From: Syncephalastrum monosporum B8922
Taxonomy: Eukaryota; Mucoromycota; Mucoromycetes; Mucorales; Syncephalastraceae
Direction of reading: 5' to 3'
Assembly: GCA_000697355.1 (NCBI GenBank)
Contig: JNEN01000818.1
Location: 1-64,000, forward strand
Length of the DNA stretch: 64,000 bases
Position numbers and translations under genes: made by a program
The notes under the pieces: model-generated
Seen by the model: only the letters and a program-made list of their open reading frames with translations
What the model was told of the DNA's origin: nothing
The model's database searches: none
In this document: positions 31,458 to 41,799 of the stretch, in pieces
Numbering within the stretch: the stretch's first letter is position 1
Layout of the letters: every line of letters starts with the position of its first letter

Positions 31458-32235
31458 TTAAAGCGACTTGAGCTGGCTGGAGAGGAAGTCGTCCGTGAAC
31501 TGCTCTGGCTCGCGAATATCAAATCCCTATATACATATTACACACCGCACACGCGCATTTAGTCCCATCTTTCTCTATCTTGACGTAGACATCTTCCCCT
31601 ATGTTTTGCTTTACCCGATTCACATTGATCTTTTCCTGGAGAAACGTCTTTGCTGAAGCGTACTATATATATAAACGATGCACGCTCCCTGTTTTTAGAA
31701 CAGAAAAGAAAAGGGCTCCCGCTTTGTAACACATTACCAGCATATTGATCTCGGCCTTGGCAGTCGAAGGTGACCAGTAGATAAACACCAGAGGGAAGTT
31801 CTTGCGACCGTCAGCGTGGGTCAGCTAAAAAAAAAAGGACTCGGATAAGGACAGTATTCAGACCCGTTAAAAACAGCAATCCTACTTCATAGCTGAGAAT
31901 GATGAATCGCGGACTGTTCTCAGGTAGCTCCTCCACGAGATCCTCCACCGAGATGTTGTCATGCACCTCATCCTCCACAATTTCGAGCTTCTTGCGGTCG
32001 ATTTGCACTTTTTTTCACGGGGACAAAATCAGACTGTGGTCTTATCAGCGGAATGGACGCGTGAAGCTTACGGACAAAGGCGGCATTGCCGCTCGAGTAC
32101 TTGGCAAAACGGAACTCCTTGATCTTTTCGACAAGTTCGGGGCTAATCTCGCAGGTGGAGCTCTAGTAGTATTGGCATATTCTTATGGCTCAGAGGGGCG
32201 CGTGTGACAGAGCAAGAAGGTGCGTTGGTTACCAT
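31458..32235 (-). CDS. GMF1: Glia maturation factor (GMF), ADF-homology protein
   Basis: Six exons (32233-32235, 32072-32162, 31886-32007, 31738-31824, 31615-31662, 31458-31526) join to 139 residues, the normal GMF length. The first coding exon is the ATG alone, followed by a GTAACC donor. The protein reads SSTCEISPELVEKIKEFRF, then QIDRKKLEIVEDEVHDNIS, ELPENSPRFIILSYE, LTHADGRKNFPLVFIYWSPS, and ends FDIREPEQFTDDFLSSQLK. This is the ADF-H fold of GMF, which binds Arp2/3 and takes apart actin branches rather than binding actin. The spliced sequence aligns throughout with human GMFB as I recall it. Its stop is immediately next to the PC-esterase stop. Confidence 0.92.
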
Positions 32236-33236
32236 GGTTTGGATATAAAGTTATGCAGGACGGGGTGGAAAGCTGGTGAAAGCGATCCGTTTCTGCGCAT
32301 TTATCTGTCCCTTTCTGCCCAGCCGACATAAAACGCCGACAGATAACACACATAGCATGCCAAGGCCTTCATGCGCCGTGTACAGTATATGGCGGCTGAT
32401 CTGTCTGTTCGTCCCTCAGTCCATAGCACGGGTAGAGAGAGGGCTCTATAGTTATATCACCAGTTATGCACAGCAGCGTCTTTTTTCCAAAACTACCATG
32501 GTACTAATCCAAACAAAAAGAAGATTAGTTAACTTTCAATATTCAGGATCTCTTTTGATGATAGCTCTTGATAACCACCGTATCATTGCTGTGCAGCAAA
32601 GTGCTCAAAGTACCAGGGGTAGCAATCGATAGATAGCGTGCCCTTCCTATGGAAACCCACGTCGTATTATATAGCTCAACTGACTACCGGAAACTTGCTG
32701 TATGCAGAAAGATCCATTAAACATGTATCAAGATCGATTCATATAGTCTTTTCTAGCAGCTTTTCTTAATGATACAGATCATTATGAACTACTTTCATAG
32801 AGACCACGCTGGTATGTAATATGTGCAGATGTGTATCAGCTGGTGCACATGGAGACTTTCAGAAAGAAATCTAGCAGCGAGTGTTAACCTACATATGCTT
32901 TCTAAAAGAGGGAGCATTGGTCATTTTCCAGTATTATTTATGCTATTGCTATCTTACTTTTGGGAGAGCAACCCATTTGCGGCATTGTTTGTTTTCTATA
33001 CACATATCCGATCGATCGAGTAGATACGCAGGTTCGATAAATACCAAGTGACTTCTTGTCTGGAAATTTCGGATTGAAATCGAAAACACTTGCCAATAAA
33101 AGGGGTCAGACATAAGAAGACATATATATACGCCACGTAATAAACTTGAGGGAAGAATGCTGGGCCAAGGTTCTCGTATGATGGGAAGGCTGCGTAGGCT
33201 ATCATCTCCTATCGGGTATAATATCTACATGCAATC
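32236..33236. other. Intergenic, divergent promoters
   Basis: About 1 kb between GMF (-) and the Sel1 gene (+). It is AT-rich, with no gene supported. A 118-codon ORF at 32276 (+) has no family resemblance. Confidence 0.5.
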
Positions 33237-34889
33237 ATGATCCATCTTCCGAGAACACCGAGTCAACAACTTGGCAGATCGGAAAAATCCAATCTAGTCC
33301 ACGAGAATGGTCCTTCTCTTCCCTTCCTTCCGCACTTTATGGGGGACGACGACGACTTTAGCTCACACTTCAGCGCTGATTTGGACCAACGCTTCAATTC
33401 AGATGGGCTGCAGGGAGAATATCGGCACCAGCGCGTCGACTCCGGAAGCAGTCGGCAGTGGTCCTTTGACGAGTTTTCATCACGGTATCAGCTTTCCGCG
33501 CCGGGCACACCTAAGCGAAAAGCTCCCTTTTCGCCCATGCACAGCGCGTCCGAGGCCCTGCTGAATCCCATTTCACAGCTCCAGACGACCGCACCGCTCA
33601 AGAAATATTCCGGAGGCGATACCAGCCTCGCTGCGCTGATGCAAGCCGGCGAGGCCTTTCCGGACCTCGTGTCGATCGTCCACCTCATAGCGTGGCGCGA
33701 AGAAGCGAAACATCCTGCATTGCAGCTCGGTCTCCTTGTGCGCATGATTGATCTCGAGAAACGGCCTCGGCCAGAGCACCTCCAGGAGAACCTGGCCGTC
33801 ACCAACTATGTCAAGACGCAAGGGCTCCGTCTCGCGCGCCGCCTTGCCACGAGCCTGGAAGATAAAAAGACGGGCGGGGATGCTCAGTTTTTGCTGGGAA
33901 GCAGCTACGGCTGCGGTGGACTGGGCCTTGCCGAGAACGAAGAACAGGCATTCCACTGGTATCTCCAGGCGAGTAAGCTGGCGCACCCCGAGGCGACCTA
34001 CCGCGCCGGCGTCTGCTACGAGCTCGGCCTCGGCACCCGCAAAGACTTGCAGCGCGCACTGATCTTCTTCCGCCGCGCGGCACAAAACTCGCACGTCCTC
34101 AGCATGTACAAGCTCGGCATCATCCTCATCCGCGGGCTCTATCACCAGCCGAAGCTCCTCCGCGACGGCGTCGGCTGGCTCCAGCGCGCGGTCATGACGA
34201 GTGAGAATCAGGTGCCTGAGCCGTTGCATGCGCTCGCGATGGCCCAGCTCACGCCTGACGTCAACGAGCGTTGCCATACCGACCCAGGGTATGCGATTCA
34301 GCTCTTGCACGACGCTGCTCGCCTCGACTATGTTCCGTCTCTGCTACAGCTCGCAGCCTGCTACGAGCGTGGCCAGGCTGTAGAGGCGGACGACGCGCTC
34401 TCGATCTATTGGTACACCCGTGCAGCTAGCCTACGTTCTTCTGAGGGCGCCCTCGGTCTTGCTGCATGGTATCTGACGGGGGCGCGCGGCGTGCTTGAGG
34501 CGTCGACGGACCTAGCATTTCAATGGGCCCACAAAGCAGTCCACTTTGCGCGCGTCGTCTACGTTGAGAAAGGGGTGGGCCGTTGGGAACTGGCCAAGGC
34601 GTGCTTTTTCGTCGGATTCCTCATTGAGCAGGGCGTCGCGCCCGTACCACCCCCACACGAAGACAGCGATCCACATCACACCGCCACATACTGGTTTCGT
34701 CTCGCTGCCGACCTTGGACACATGACAGCCTCCCAGCGTATCACAACGACGGCAGCAGATGAGAATGACCTTGCCCCTGTACCATCACCCGAACTCGAGC
34801 CCGATAGAAAGGAGAAGAAGGATAAAAAGAAGGACAAGAAGAAGAAAAAGAAGAAGGAAAAAGAAGACGCATCGAAATCAGAGGTATGA
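33237..34889 (+). CDS. Sel1-repeat protein, chitin synthase activator (Chs4/Skt5)-like
   Basis: An intronless frame of 550 residues. The N-terminal 130 residues are disordered and acidic/Ser-rich. From about 140 to 500 it is built of Sel1-type TPR repeats, with units such as GDAQFLLGSSYGCGGLGLAE, AFHWYLQASKLAHPEATYRA, GVCYELGLGTRKDLQRALIF, AAQNSHVLSMYKLG, QLAACYERGQAVEADDALSI and YWFRLAADLGHMTASQ. Fungal proteins of this order activate and localise class IV chitin synthase (Chs3), as Skt5/Chs4 does. The last 30 residues are almost all Lys, Glu and Asp (EKKDKKKDKKKKKKK). No CaaX prenylation box is seen at the end (SKSEV), unlike yeast Skt5. Chs4 assignment is moderate; the Sel1 fold is clear. 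Confidence 0.8.
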   Translation: MIHLPRTPSQQLGRSEKSNLVHENGPSLPFLPHFMGDDDDFSSHFSADLDQRFNSDGLQGEYRHQRVDSGSSRQWSFDEFSSRYQLSAPGTPKRKAPFSPMHSASEALLNPISQLQTTAPLKKYSGGDTSLAALMQAGEAFPDLVSIVHLIAWREEAKHPALQLGLLVRMIDLEKRPRPEHLQENLAVTNYVKTQGLRLARRLATSLEDKKTGGDAQFLLGSSYGCGGLGLAENEEQAFHWYLQASKLAHPEATYRAGVCYELGLGTRKDLQRALIFFRRAAQNSHVLSMYKLGIILIRGLYHQPKLLRDGVGWLQRAVMTSENQVPEPLHALAMAQLTPDVNERCHTDPGYAIQLLHDAARLDYVPSLLQLAACYERGQAVEADDALSIYWYTRAASLRSSEGALGLAAWYLTGARGVLEASTDLAFQWAHKAVHFARVVYVEKGVGRWELAKACFFVGFLIEQGVAPVPPPHEDSDPHHTATYWFRLAADLGHMTASQRITTTAADENDLAPVPSPELEPDRKEKKDKKKDKKKKKKKEKEDASKSEV

Positions 34890-34963
34890 CCCATGCTCGC
34901 GTACTGGATGACATGTTTATTTTAATCTTCTTGAAGCAGCCCGCCACAGCCGGAGACTGCACA

Positions 34964-35464
34964 TCAGCGACCATATCGGATACCTTGCCAGCGTAAAGGG
35001 CTTCCCGCTGTACATATATAAAAATATAGATACCATTCATCAGCCTTGCTGCTTTCAATAACACCTTACGCATCTCTTTGTTCACCTGCCTTTTTTCGAA
35101 TATGATTTGGCCGATCCACGCCAAGACGTAGCCTGTTTTCCACACCAGATTAGCCAATCGTTTCCATGATCTATGGTCTTCTGTACCTTGTGCGAGTCCC
35201 ACCCAGAGCATATGCCATCGCCGACGGACGGCTGCATAGACTGATATAAGAATCCAAAGGTTGGTGCCTAAAAAATAGTTGGTTTTGCCACCCACGCACT
35301 TTCTCTTTTCTAGTATTACCTGCTCGGTTCAAGAGTCGGTTTGCTTCACTGGTATGCTTGCTAAAGTAGAATTCCTTAAATTGATCGAATTGGCGGAATC
35401 CTCCGGGCGGCTCACGAATGGGGGTTAGTGATGAGGTGCTGGCGGCATCGCTTGTGACGGACAT
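34964..35464 (-). CDS. Small membrane protein, possibly Pex11-like
   Basis: Exon 35320-35464 (MSVTSDAASTSSLTPIREPP ... HTSEANRLLNRAG) splices cleanly to an exon starting at 35267 (TNLWILISVYAAVRRRWHML ... WKTGYVLAWIGQIIFEKRQV, MRKVLLKAARLMN). The pattern, a hydrophobic segment after RLLNRAG and then helical repeats, recalls the Pex11C group of peroxisome proliferation factors, but I cannot confirm it. The 3' end is unresolved. A 26-base GT-AG intron at 35008-35033 would end the frame at 34964, but is too short to be comfortable. Reading through runs antisense into the Sel1 gene coding end, with no stop before about 34741. The coordinates given use the first option. Confidence 0.45.
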
Positions 35465-36811
35465 GGAGGAAGGGCAAAATAATGGGAAAGCGAAAAATAG
35501 AAAAAGTGATCGAAACCCCACACGTAACGTTATTTTTTTGCATGACGACGAAACGTGCTCGACATTTCGGCATGTGAAGATCAGATTTTGGCAGGTTGTG
35601 AAACCATTCGTGCCTGCTCCATGCCGTCATTTCGCCTTCTCTTCGTCGTCTATCTTCCCTGCTGTCCAGGATGGGACGTGAGATGGGTTGAATGGTTTTT
35701 GGGATGTGGATGGATAATTGCGCTTGTATTCCTTCGCAGACGTCACGTCATGCTGCCTTTGACGCTTTCTCTTTCTCTTTTTACTGTGCTATGGGTTGAT
35801 GCCTGGGAACTTGCATATGGTGCTGGGGATTATATCACGAGTTTAGCTGCTTAGCATTTTCAAGGTTTACACAGTGTGGGGTTGATGTCCTCTGTTCGTT
35901 CGCACCTAAATGCTTGAAATGCCATCGAGCACCGTTTGTCGGAAGCATACGTGAAGCCCACCTCTTCGCCTTGATCCTCAATGGACAGTATTATACAGTG
36001 ATACGTACGCACATGCACGTCAACCTTAAATGGTGCAGAAGGATGGCATGCACAGTGAACGCAGGGCAACCATTGTGGTCAAGTAAGAAGAGTTAGGCTG
36101 AGCGGTTAAGAAGACGAGAAAAACGAAAGGAAGCATGTGTGCATCATAGTCGTATTCTCCAACACAATTTTCTTTTTTGAAAATCGCCTTGCAGGTGGAG
36201 TCTCAGTTGCATATAACTATTATTATTCGTAGCAAGAGCAGCAGAGTTAATGAATTAGACCCTATGATTACACTTCATGCATGAATGCTATGGTATAACA
36301 TTGACGCGTCATCGGCCGTACCGCGAGAACTTTCGTACCAGACTATCGGATCTGGATAAGATGACATCTGGTCCTTCCTCTCTTTTCTACGTGACATGCT
36401 CGTCGGAAGGTCCAGTCATTCTAGGTGTTTGAAAAGATCTATCTGGCCCATGTGAAAGCTTCCTTGCCCCGGAGTCATCCGAACAGTTGAAACTTCAGAA
36501 ATAAGCCTTTCGGGATTAGAAGTCTCGTATAATAGCGCGATACGTGTCATTTAACTTTCCTTTTTCGTGCATCGAGAGAAACGCATCTACAGTACATGTC
36601 ATGAACACAAGTATGCGTATGCGTGTACCACCAGCCTGTCATCCTCCTCATGTCATGTAATCGTCAATATAGGCTTATAACAATATAAAATTCAAACGTC
36701 GTGGATCGGTATTATTTATATAACGGTAATCATAGGAAGGCAAGCATGGTCTTCCATGATCTAAGCATCAGATATATACACATGTGTGCAGAGCACATAG
36801 AAAGATCGCTA
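35465..36811. other. Intergenic
   Basis: About 1.35 kb. A 76-codon hydrophobic ORF starts at 35620 (+), reading MPSFRLLFVVYLPCCPGW and onward, but has no family match and no splice context. Otherwise nothing is supported. Confidence 0.45.
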
Positions 36812-38282
36812 CTACGCCGCGTCCTGCATAATCACATCGCCCTGGCTCATCGTTGGAGGAGTATCGGTATCCATACGAGACACTTGGGACATTGGAAGAG
36901 AAGACTGGGTGCCCTCGCCCATGGTCGCATCCGTATGCTGTGATGTGGCCTGCTTGTCTTCCTCCATACTGTTGGCTGCTGCGTCCGGGTTCAGTCGGCT
37001 GCTGAACCGTGTCGCCTTTGGGACGGCCTCTGCTTCAAGCTCGGGCTCCTCCGCTCCCCCTGCCGTATCCTCAACCTCGTCTTGGTCGTACTCCTCATCG
37101 CTACCAGACGGCTCTTGGAGATCCTCGTCAAACGTGTACGACGGTCGGATACCACGTCGATCGCGAAGCTGACGGGGCCCCAGCTGTTCTGCTTCGATCT
37201 GCGCCGTCCGTTGGCGCTCGAGTGCTTTTTCTTTGCGCTCCTTTTCGCGAATGGATTGCTCAATGAAAGGAACGTAGGTGAGAATGATGCTCGACAGCAG
37301 TTGTTCTGCCCGGCTGGTGCTCTTTGAGAGCGTGTCTGCATAGGCATTGAGCTCTTCCATGGATCGGCATACTGACGAAAAAGGGATCAGATAAACCGAA
37401 AAGTCACGAAAAAAGTGAAATGGGTGTGGGCGTACCTGTTTCCCATTGACAACCTGTCTTGAGGGTTGATTTTTCCCGCCATAGCCACGGCGAGTCTAGA
37501 GAGAAAAAAAGAAGGATGAGTACCACTCACTTACTTACGGGATAGCATGTGGATGGGTTTACCTCCAAACATGTAATAGGCACGTTTGTCACCGTCATAA
37601 CCGATTGGATCGATCGTTCTGATGGGGTTGGGTTCTTTGGGTCGTCTATTCTTACAGCCGCGTTCGATGATGGCTCGAATAGCCTGGCAGTCCTGGAGCT
37701 GCCACTCGATGAGCGAGCGCAGGAGAGTCAGCTATGATGACGTTAGAATCACAGAGGACGCAAGCATTCCCAGATAACAAAGTACCTTGAGAGACAGGGA
37801 GAGTGCATGGAAAGAGCTGACTTGTTTTACAGGGTTGGCGTCGAGAAGCAATTCGCCAGCTTGAATTTTGGCATGGACGATTTTGGATAGCGTGTCGAGC
37901 ATCGTGTTCATACTAAAAAATCGAGCCACCCCAGTCCGTCAGCACAGTATAGGAGGGGTTTCCCGCCTGCTTCCCTGGCGTGTTACGTACCCAACAGGCT
38001 TCTTTCGGTTGAGCGCGTTGCTGAGGAAGCTGCAGAGGAGCTGATCGAGCAGATCGCTTTGATCGAGGCGCAATGCCTCCTCGAGATCCTGTCATGACCG
38101 CGTGTTAGATCGGGCTGTCAACCCCGTCGATAGACAGAAAGACTTGCCTGTGGCTGATAACTTGGGTAAGGGTGCAAGGCCGGCTCGTCTTGGGCGCCAA
38201 AGACAGACGTGAAGGCGTACACAAACGCAAGCTCACATTGCTCATTGGCTGTTAAAGCAGTGGGATCGGTCAAGTTTTGCAT
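36812..38282 (-). CDS. DDT/WHIM-domain chromatin protein
   Basis: Six exons (38148-38282, 37991-38088, 37786-37912, 37539-37731, 37436-37495, 36812-37371) join to 390 residues. The first two exons form a DDT-like helical segment (CELAFVYAFTSVFG, LRLDQSDLLDQLLCSFLSNA). Residues about 115-200 carry the WHIM motif (LTLLRSLIEWQLQDCQAIRA, then TIDPIGYDGDKRAYYMFGG, and WLWREKSTLKTGC). This fits RSF1/CECR2/ISWI-partner-type proteins that measure linker DNA in chromatin remodelling. Then comes a coiled coil with EREKERKEKALERQRTAQ-like sequence, and a tail rich in Asp, Glu, Met and Ser. The first intron uses a GC donor (CAG|GCAAGT). An upstream exon cannot be excluded. Exact orthology is undecided. 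Confidence 0.72.
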
Positions 38283-38969
38283 AGCGCGTGCTTTTCACCA
38301 GCAAAAAAAAGAAGGATCCCCACTTTATAAAATTGCCCGCTCTTTCTCCTCCTCTTTTTTTCTCTCTCTCTGTGTGTGTATATGTCTGTGTGTGTGTGTG
38401 TGTCATATTCAGTCCTGTCCGCCATTTTATAACCAGGAGTTCTTATTTGCACCTGTTATCCGTACTGTTGGATGGTTCATTCTCTCCTCTCTAAATGCCA
38501 TCTGTGTGTATGTCTGACCTTACGTGTGCCGTTCCCGTCAGTCAGGGCATGAATACACCGCGCAACGGGCCATAGAAAGCCCGAGACCCGTTGGAAGCTG
38601 TATCGATTTGCGCGGTTTTACAACACAGACGTATAATTGATGATTGAATTAGGCATAATCCTGCAGTACGTTCGACTTCCAAGGCATCTATCCTCAGTAT
38701 GGATGGGCTACGTGTCCGTTGCTAATAGTTATATACGTTTAAAAAGAATCACTTGATAAGATAAACTACCAGAGTGTTTCCGCATTTGCTACCTGGCTGA
38801 CTGCACAGGTATAAGTATATGATGACGACAAGCTGATACGGTGGAAAAAGGGTGCGCACTCTGCGCAGCCAGGTTGCTTTGAATGTCGGGATCTGAATTA
38901 TTTTTTCTTGCTTTTTTTTTTTTTGGGTTTTTCCAAGCAGCAAGGGGGACAAACACAGCATCTGTCAAC
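38283..38969. other. Intergenic, divergent promoters with microsatellites
   Basis: About 690 bases between the WHIM gene (-) and MSS51 (+), containing a (CT)n/(TG)n compound microsatellite at 38360-38402. No gene is supported. Confidence 0.55.
38360..38402. repeat. Compound (CT)n-(GT)n microsatellite
   Basis: CTCTCTCTCTCTGTGTGTG followed by a TATG interruption and a further run of about nine GT units. Confidence 0.85.
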
Positions 38970-40478
38970 ATGCAGCGGTGGACTCATTTGGGAGCGGTGC
39001 GTTCTTCTGCCCGCCATGCCCGGCGTGCGTCTCTTTTCAGCCCGACTGTGTCGCGTCCTATCCGCGCTATGCCGCAACCGAAGCAGCCGCACGCCTTGAC
39101 CGCCACTCGTGCCATTTCATTACGCGGTTTATTCTCACCGACTCGCAAAAACGAACGACCGGCCACGCCTGTGGTGCTCAGCCAGGACGATCTCTTTCAT
39201 AAGCTGTCTGAATCCCCCATTTCAGAGCTGCGCGATCGGGGTGCGATCATTCAAAAGTACGGCGTGTGCCCGGTGTGCGACACCCACGAGGACAAGCCAG
39301 ACAAGAAGCCCCCGGTCTTTGAGTGCCCTGACTGCGGCTACCCGACCCACTGCAGCGAAGAGCATTATCACCAGGGCAAAGCAGCCCACCACGAGAACTG
39401 CCGTATCCTGCGTGAGCAGAACGAAGACGACCATGACCTGCGCTCAGGCAGACCCATGAAGGAGTTTGAGTTCCCTAGTAAGTCCCGACTTGCTTCTATC
39501 TAATAATGCCCTTTCTGACGCACTCCTTTCCGCTCGGACAGGTGCACAGGGCTTCGACGAGACGGTCAACATGGCCAACTGGGATGTGTTCTTCTACACC
39601 CGCAGTTTCCCTTCCATGGACTCGGACCGCTCCATGCGACACATCTCAAAGTTGCTGACCTATCCCATTACCGTCGCCTCCGTCTTGCACGAGTCCTGCC
39701 CCTACCAGCTCGGCAAAGAGATCACCCCCGAAGGCATGCGCTCTATCTCAGGTAAGAGAACCGTACAAAGTCTCCCTGGAGGATCCTGTATACTCAATAC
39801 GATACTGATGGCTATGGCTTTTTTTTCTTTCTCTTAGCCCTGCGTACGGTCCTGTATCCCCGCAACGAGGTCGCCAAGGACGGCGTCTCGCTCGTGCGGT
39901 CCGAGACGATCAACCTGTACGTAGTGGGTGCGCGTGCAGAAGCGACCCTGCCGCCCCACATCTGGCTTCAGCTCGCCTACCTCTTCCCGCACACGCCCTT
40001 CCATGTCCACATGATTGGCCCCGAAGCCCTTCCGCCCGGCAAGGAGCCCTACACCACCTCGGTGAACGAGCGCCTCGTCTTCACCTACGACCGCGCCTTG
40101 TACCAGGACTTCCATGAGACCGTCGACAGCTTTGACCCTTACACCGACCTGTTCTTTTTGTTCTCACCCGGCATCGGTCACCCGGCAGCGCGTGAGGACT
40201 GGAAGCAGGCGATCCAGAAAGCGCTCGAGACCAAGTGCCCCATCTTTTTGACCGGCTTTGACGAGGCCGATGTCCAAACCGATGTGGCTGCCGTCGAGGA
40301 AGACTACCAGGGCGAGTTTGATTGGGTCATGAAACCCACGGAGAACCGGTTCCGAAGTCTGAAGCGTGATGTAAACCTCCTCGATCTCCGTGAGACGATC
40401 TTTGCCAACTGGGGTATCTGGGCTATCCGTGGCAAGCGTTACGATGTCACGCACCAGCCTGAAGAAGAGGATGAGTAA
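38970..40478 (+). CDS. MSS51: Mitochondrial COX1 translational activator Mss51
   Basis: Three exons (38970-39477, 39542-39751, 39838-40478) join to 452 residues. The ATG at 38970 is preferred to an upstream in-frame start because it opens directly on an Arg/Ser/Ala-rich mitochondrial presequence (MQRWTHLGAVRSSARHARRA). A MYND-like zinc region at about 115-165 has cysteines in CPVCDTHE, FECPDCGYPTHCSEEHY and HHENC. The rest follows Mss51: WDVFFYTRSFPSMDSDRSMR, LTYPITVASVLHE, LPPHIWLQLAYLFPHT and DLFFLFSPGIGHPAAREDW. Yeast Mss51 binds the COX1 mRNA leader and nascent Cox1, and so couples synthesis to cytochrome oxidase assembly under haem control. The classic CPV haem-regulatory dipeptide appears as CPV at the zinc-finger start. 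Confidence 0.93.
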
Positions 40479-40939
40479 TCTATCTGTATACACTACCTAT
40501 CCACACAAGCACATACACACCCACATACACACGCTTACACCTTGTACCACACGCACAACCTTCGTCTTCATATACTTCCGTACTTCCGTTGCTTCGCTCT
40601 CTTTTTTTTTTCTTCTTCTTCTCTTATTTTCCTCGCACGCATGATGAAACTGTTCTTATTTCGCATTGTAAACTTTCACTTCTTGAAAATAATAGATTTC
40701 ATATCTTTCTGAACCTATTTTCTTCATCAATTTTGCAAGTGTTCAGCACTTGTGGGAGCTTCTGCGTCAAGAAAGAACAGAGAAAAAAAAAAAAGACACG
40801 ATGAAGAGACGGTAATATATAGACAGCAAACAAGAGAAACTCTATTCAAGATGCAAGACCAGCTACATAGGATTGGTATCACAGGGTATACAAAGTACAG
40901 CTTTTCTAGATAAGAGTGCCTGCGTACGATAGGCAGGAC
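40479..40939. other. Intergenic between convergent genes
   Basis: About 460 bases of 3' flanks, with TTC/T-rich and A-rich stretches. No gene is supported. Confidence 0.6.
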
Positions 40940-41725
40940 TTAGTGTCCGCCGTTGGGGCAGAAGGTGACAGTGTACTTGGTGGCGGTGCAACCAAATGTG
41001 CTTGTCTCGTCGTCGTAGGCAAAGCTGTAGGCATCCGGGCAGCCCTTCTTGAACACATCTGCAAACTGGCTGGCCTTGCATTTCTCAGGCGAGTTGTATT
41101 CGCCGGTGCAGCAGTACTCGGGCGTGCCGAACGCCGCGCAGGCACTCTTGCACGAACCATCGGCGGCCTTGAGCTTGTCGGGGCAGGTAGGCAACGAAGC
41201 ACAGGTCGGGGACTTGCACTCGCCCGAGCCGCCCTCGGGGGTAATGCTCAAGGGAAGGTTGAAGCCGTCGACAAAGCTGATGTCGTAAAAGTCTTTGCCG
41301 CCGTAGCCACTGAAAAGGAACTCGGCGAGAGAGACGGCCGAGGGGCAGTCGCCCCCTTCACATCCCCAGACACGGCCGCTCCAGTCGGCCGAGACCTGGA
41401 ATTCGTGGGAGGAGCCAGCACCCACTTGGGCTGAGCTGGGGGTGTTGCCGCTGCTACCGGCATTGTCGAGCTTGTGGAGCGTCAGGGCCGAGGGGCAGCT
41501 GTTCTTCACGGTGATGGTGACGCCGTGACCAGACGACGTGGACTTGCCACCCGAAGCAGAAGACGAAGGAGAAGACGAGGAAGACGACGTGGAAGCAGTG
41601 GTAGCAGAAGCAGACGTGAGGGTAGCAGTAGAGGTAGAAGAGCTTGCGCTGGTGGTGGATGCAGGTGCAGCCAGCGTCATACCAGCGACCGCAGCTAAGG
41701 AAAGAATCTTGACAAGGCTCAACAT
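40940..41725 (-). CDS. Secreted thaumatin-like protein
   Basis: An intronless frame of 261 residues. A classic signal peptide (MLSLVKILSLAAVAGMTLAA) is followed by a Ser/Thr/Ala-rich linker of about 50 residues, likely O-glycosylated. The thaumatin-like domain starts near residue 70 (GVTITVKNSCPSALTLHKLD). It contains WSGRVWGCEGGDC, then DFYDISFVDGFNLPLSI, CPDKLKAADGSCKSACAAFG, TPEYCCTGEYNSPEKCK, and ends YTVTFCPNGGH. These are the family signature blocks, with even cysteine spacing for disulphides. Fungal thaumatin-like proteins (GH152-type) can have beta-1,3-glucanase activity in wall remodelling; the acidic residues (D in DFYDISFVDG, E/D in CEGGDC) are in place for the acidic cleft. A TATA-like element lies about 70 bases upstream. 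It is convergent with MSS51. Confidence 0.92.
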   Translation of the reverse strand: MLSLVKILSLAAVAGMTLAAPASTTSASSSTSTATLTSASATTASTSSSSSSPSSSASGGKSTSSGHGVTITVKNSCPSALTLHKLDNAGSSGNTPSSAQVGAGSSHEFQVSADWSGRVWGCEGGDCPSAVSLAEFLFSGYGGKDFYDISFVDGFNLPLSITPEGGSGECKSPTCASLPTCPDKLKAADGSCKSACAAFGTPEYCCTGEYNSPEKCKASQFADVFKKGCPDAYSFAYDDETSTFGCTATKYTVTFCPNGGH

Positions 41726-41790
41726 TGTAGAAGTGGATAGACTGAGAATGGAAATTGATGATGGAGGTGCAAGAGAGCCAAAACCAGGCC

Positions 41791-41799
41791 TTATTTATA
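41791..41799 (-). promoter_or_regulatory. TATA-box-like element of the thaumatin-like gene
   Basis: GTATAAATAA reads on the minus strand about 66-74 bases upstream of the ATG, a good distance for a TATA box with a short leader. Confidence 0.55.

Noticed and set aside
32276..32632. 118-codon plus-strand ORF beside GMF
   Set aside because: No homology recognised and overlaps the presumed GMF promoter.
33025..33045. GGTTCGATAA resembling a tRNA T-loop
   Set aside because: No matching upstream A-box or cloverleaf could be drawn.
35620..35853. 76-codon hydrophobic plus-strand ORF
   Set aside because: Could be a small membrane protein, but no conservation evidence or splice context is visible; too weak to call a gene.
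38883..38969. Upstream ATG extending Mss51 by 29 residues
   Set aside because: The extension is Phe-rich, encoded by a T-tract, and would hide the mitochondrial presequence that starts at 38970.
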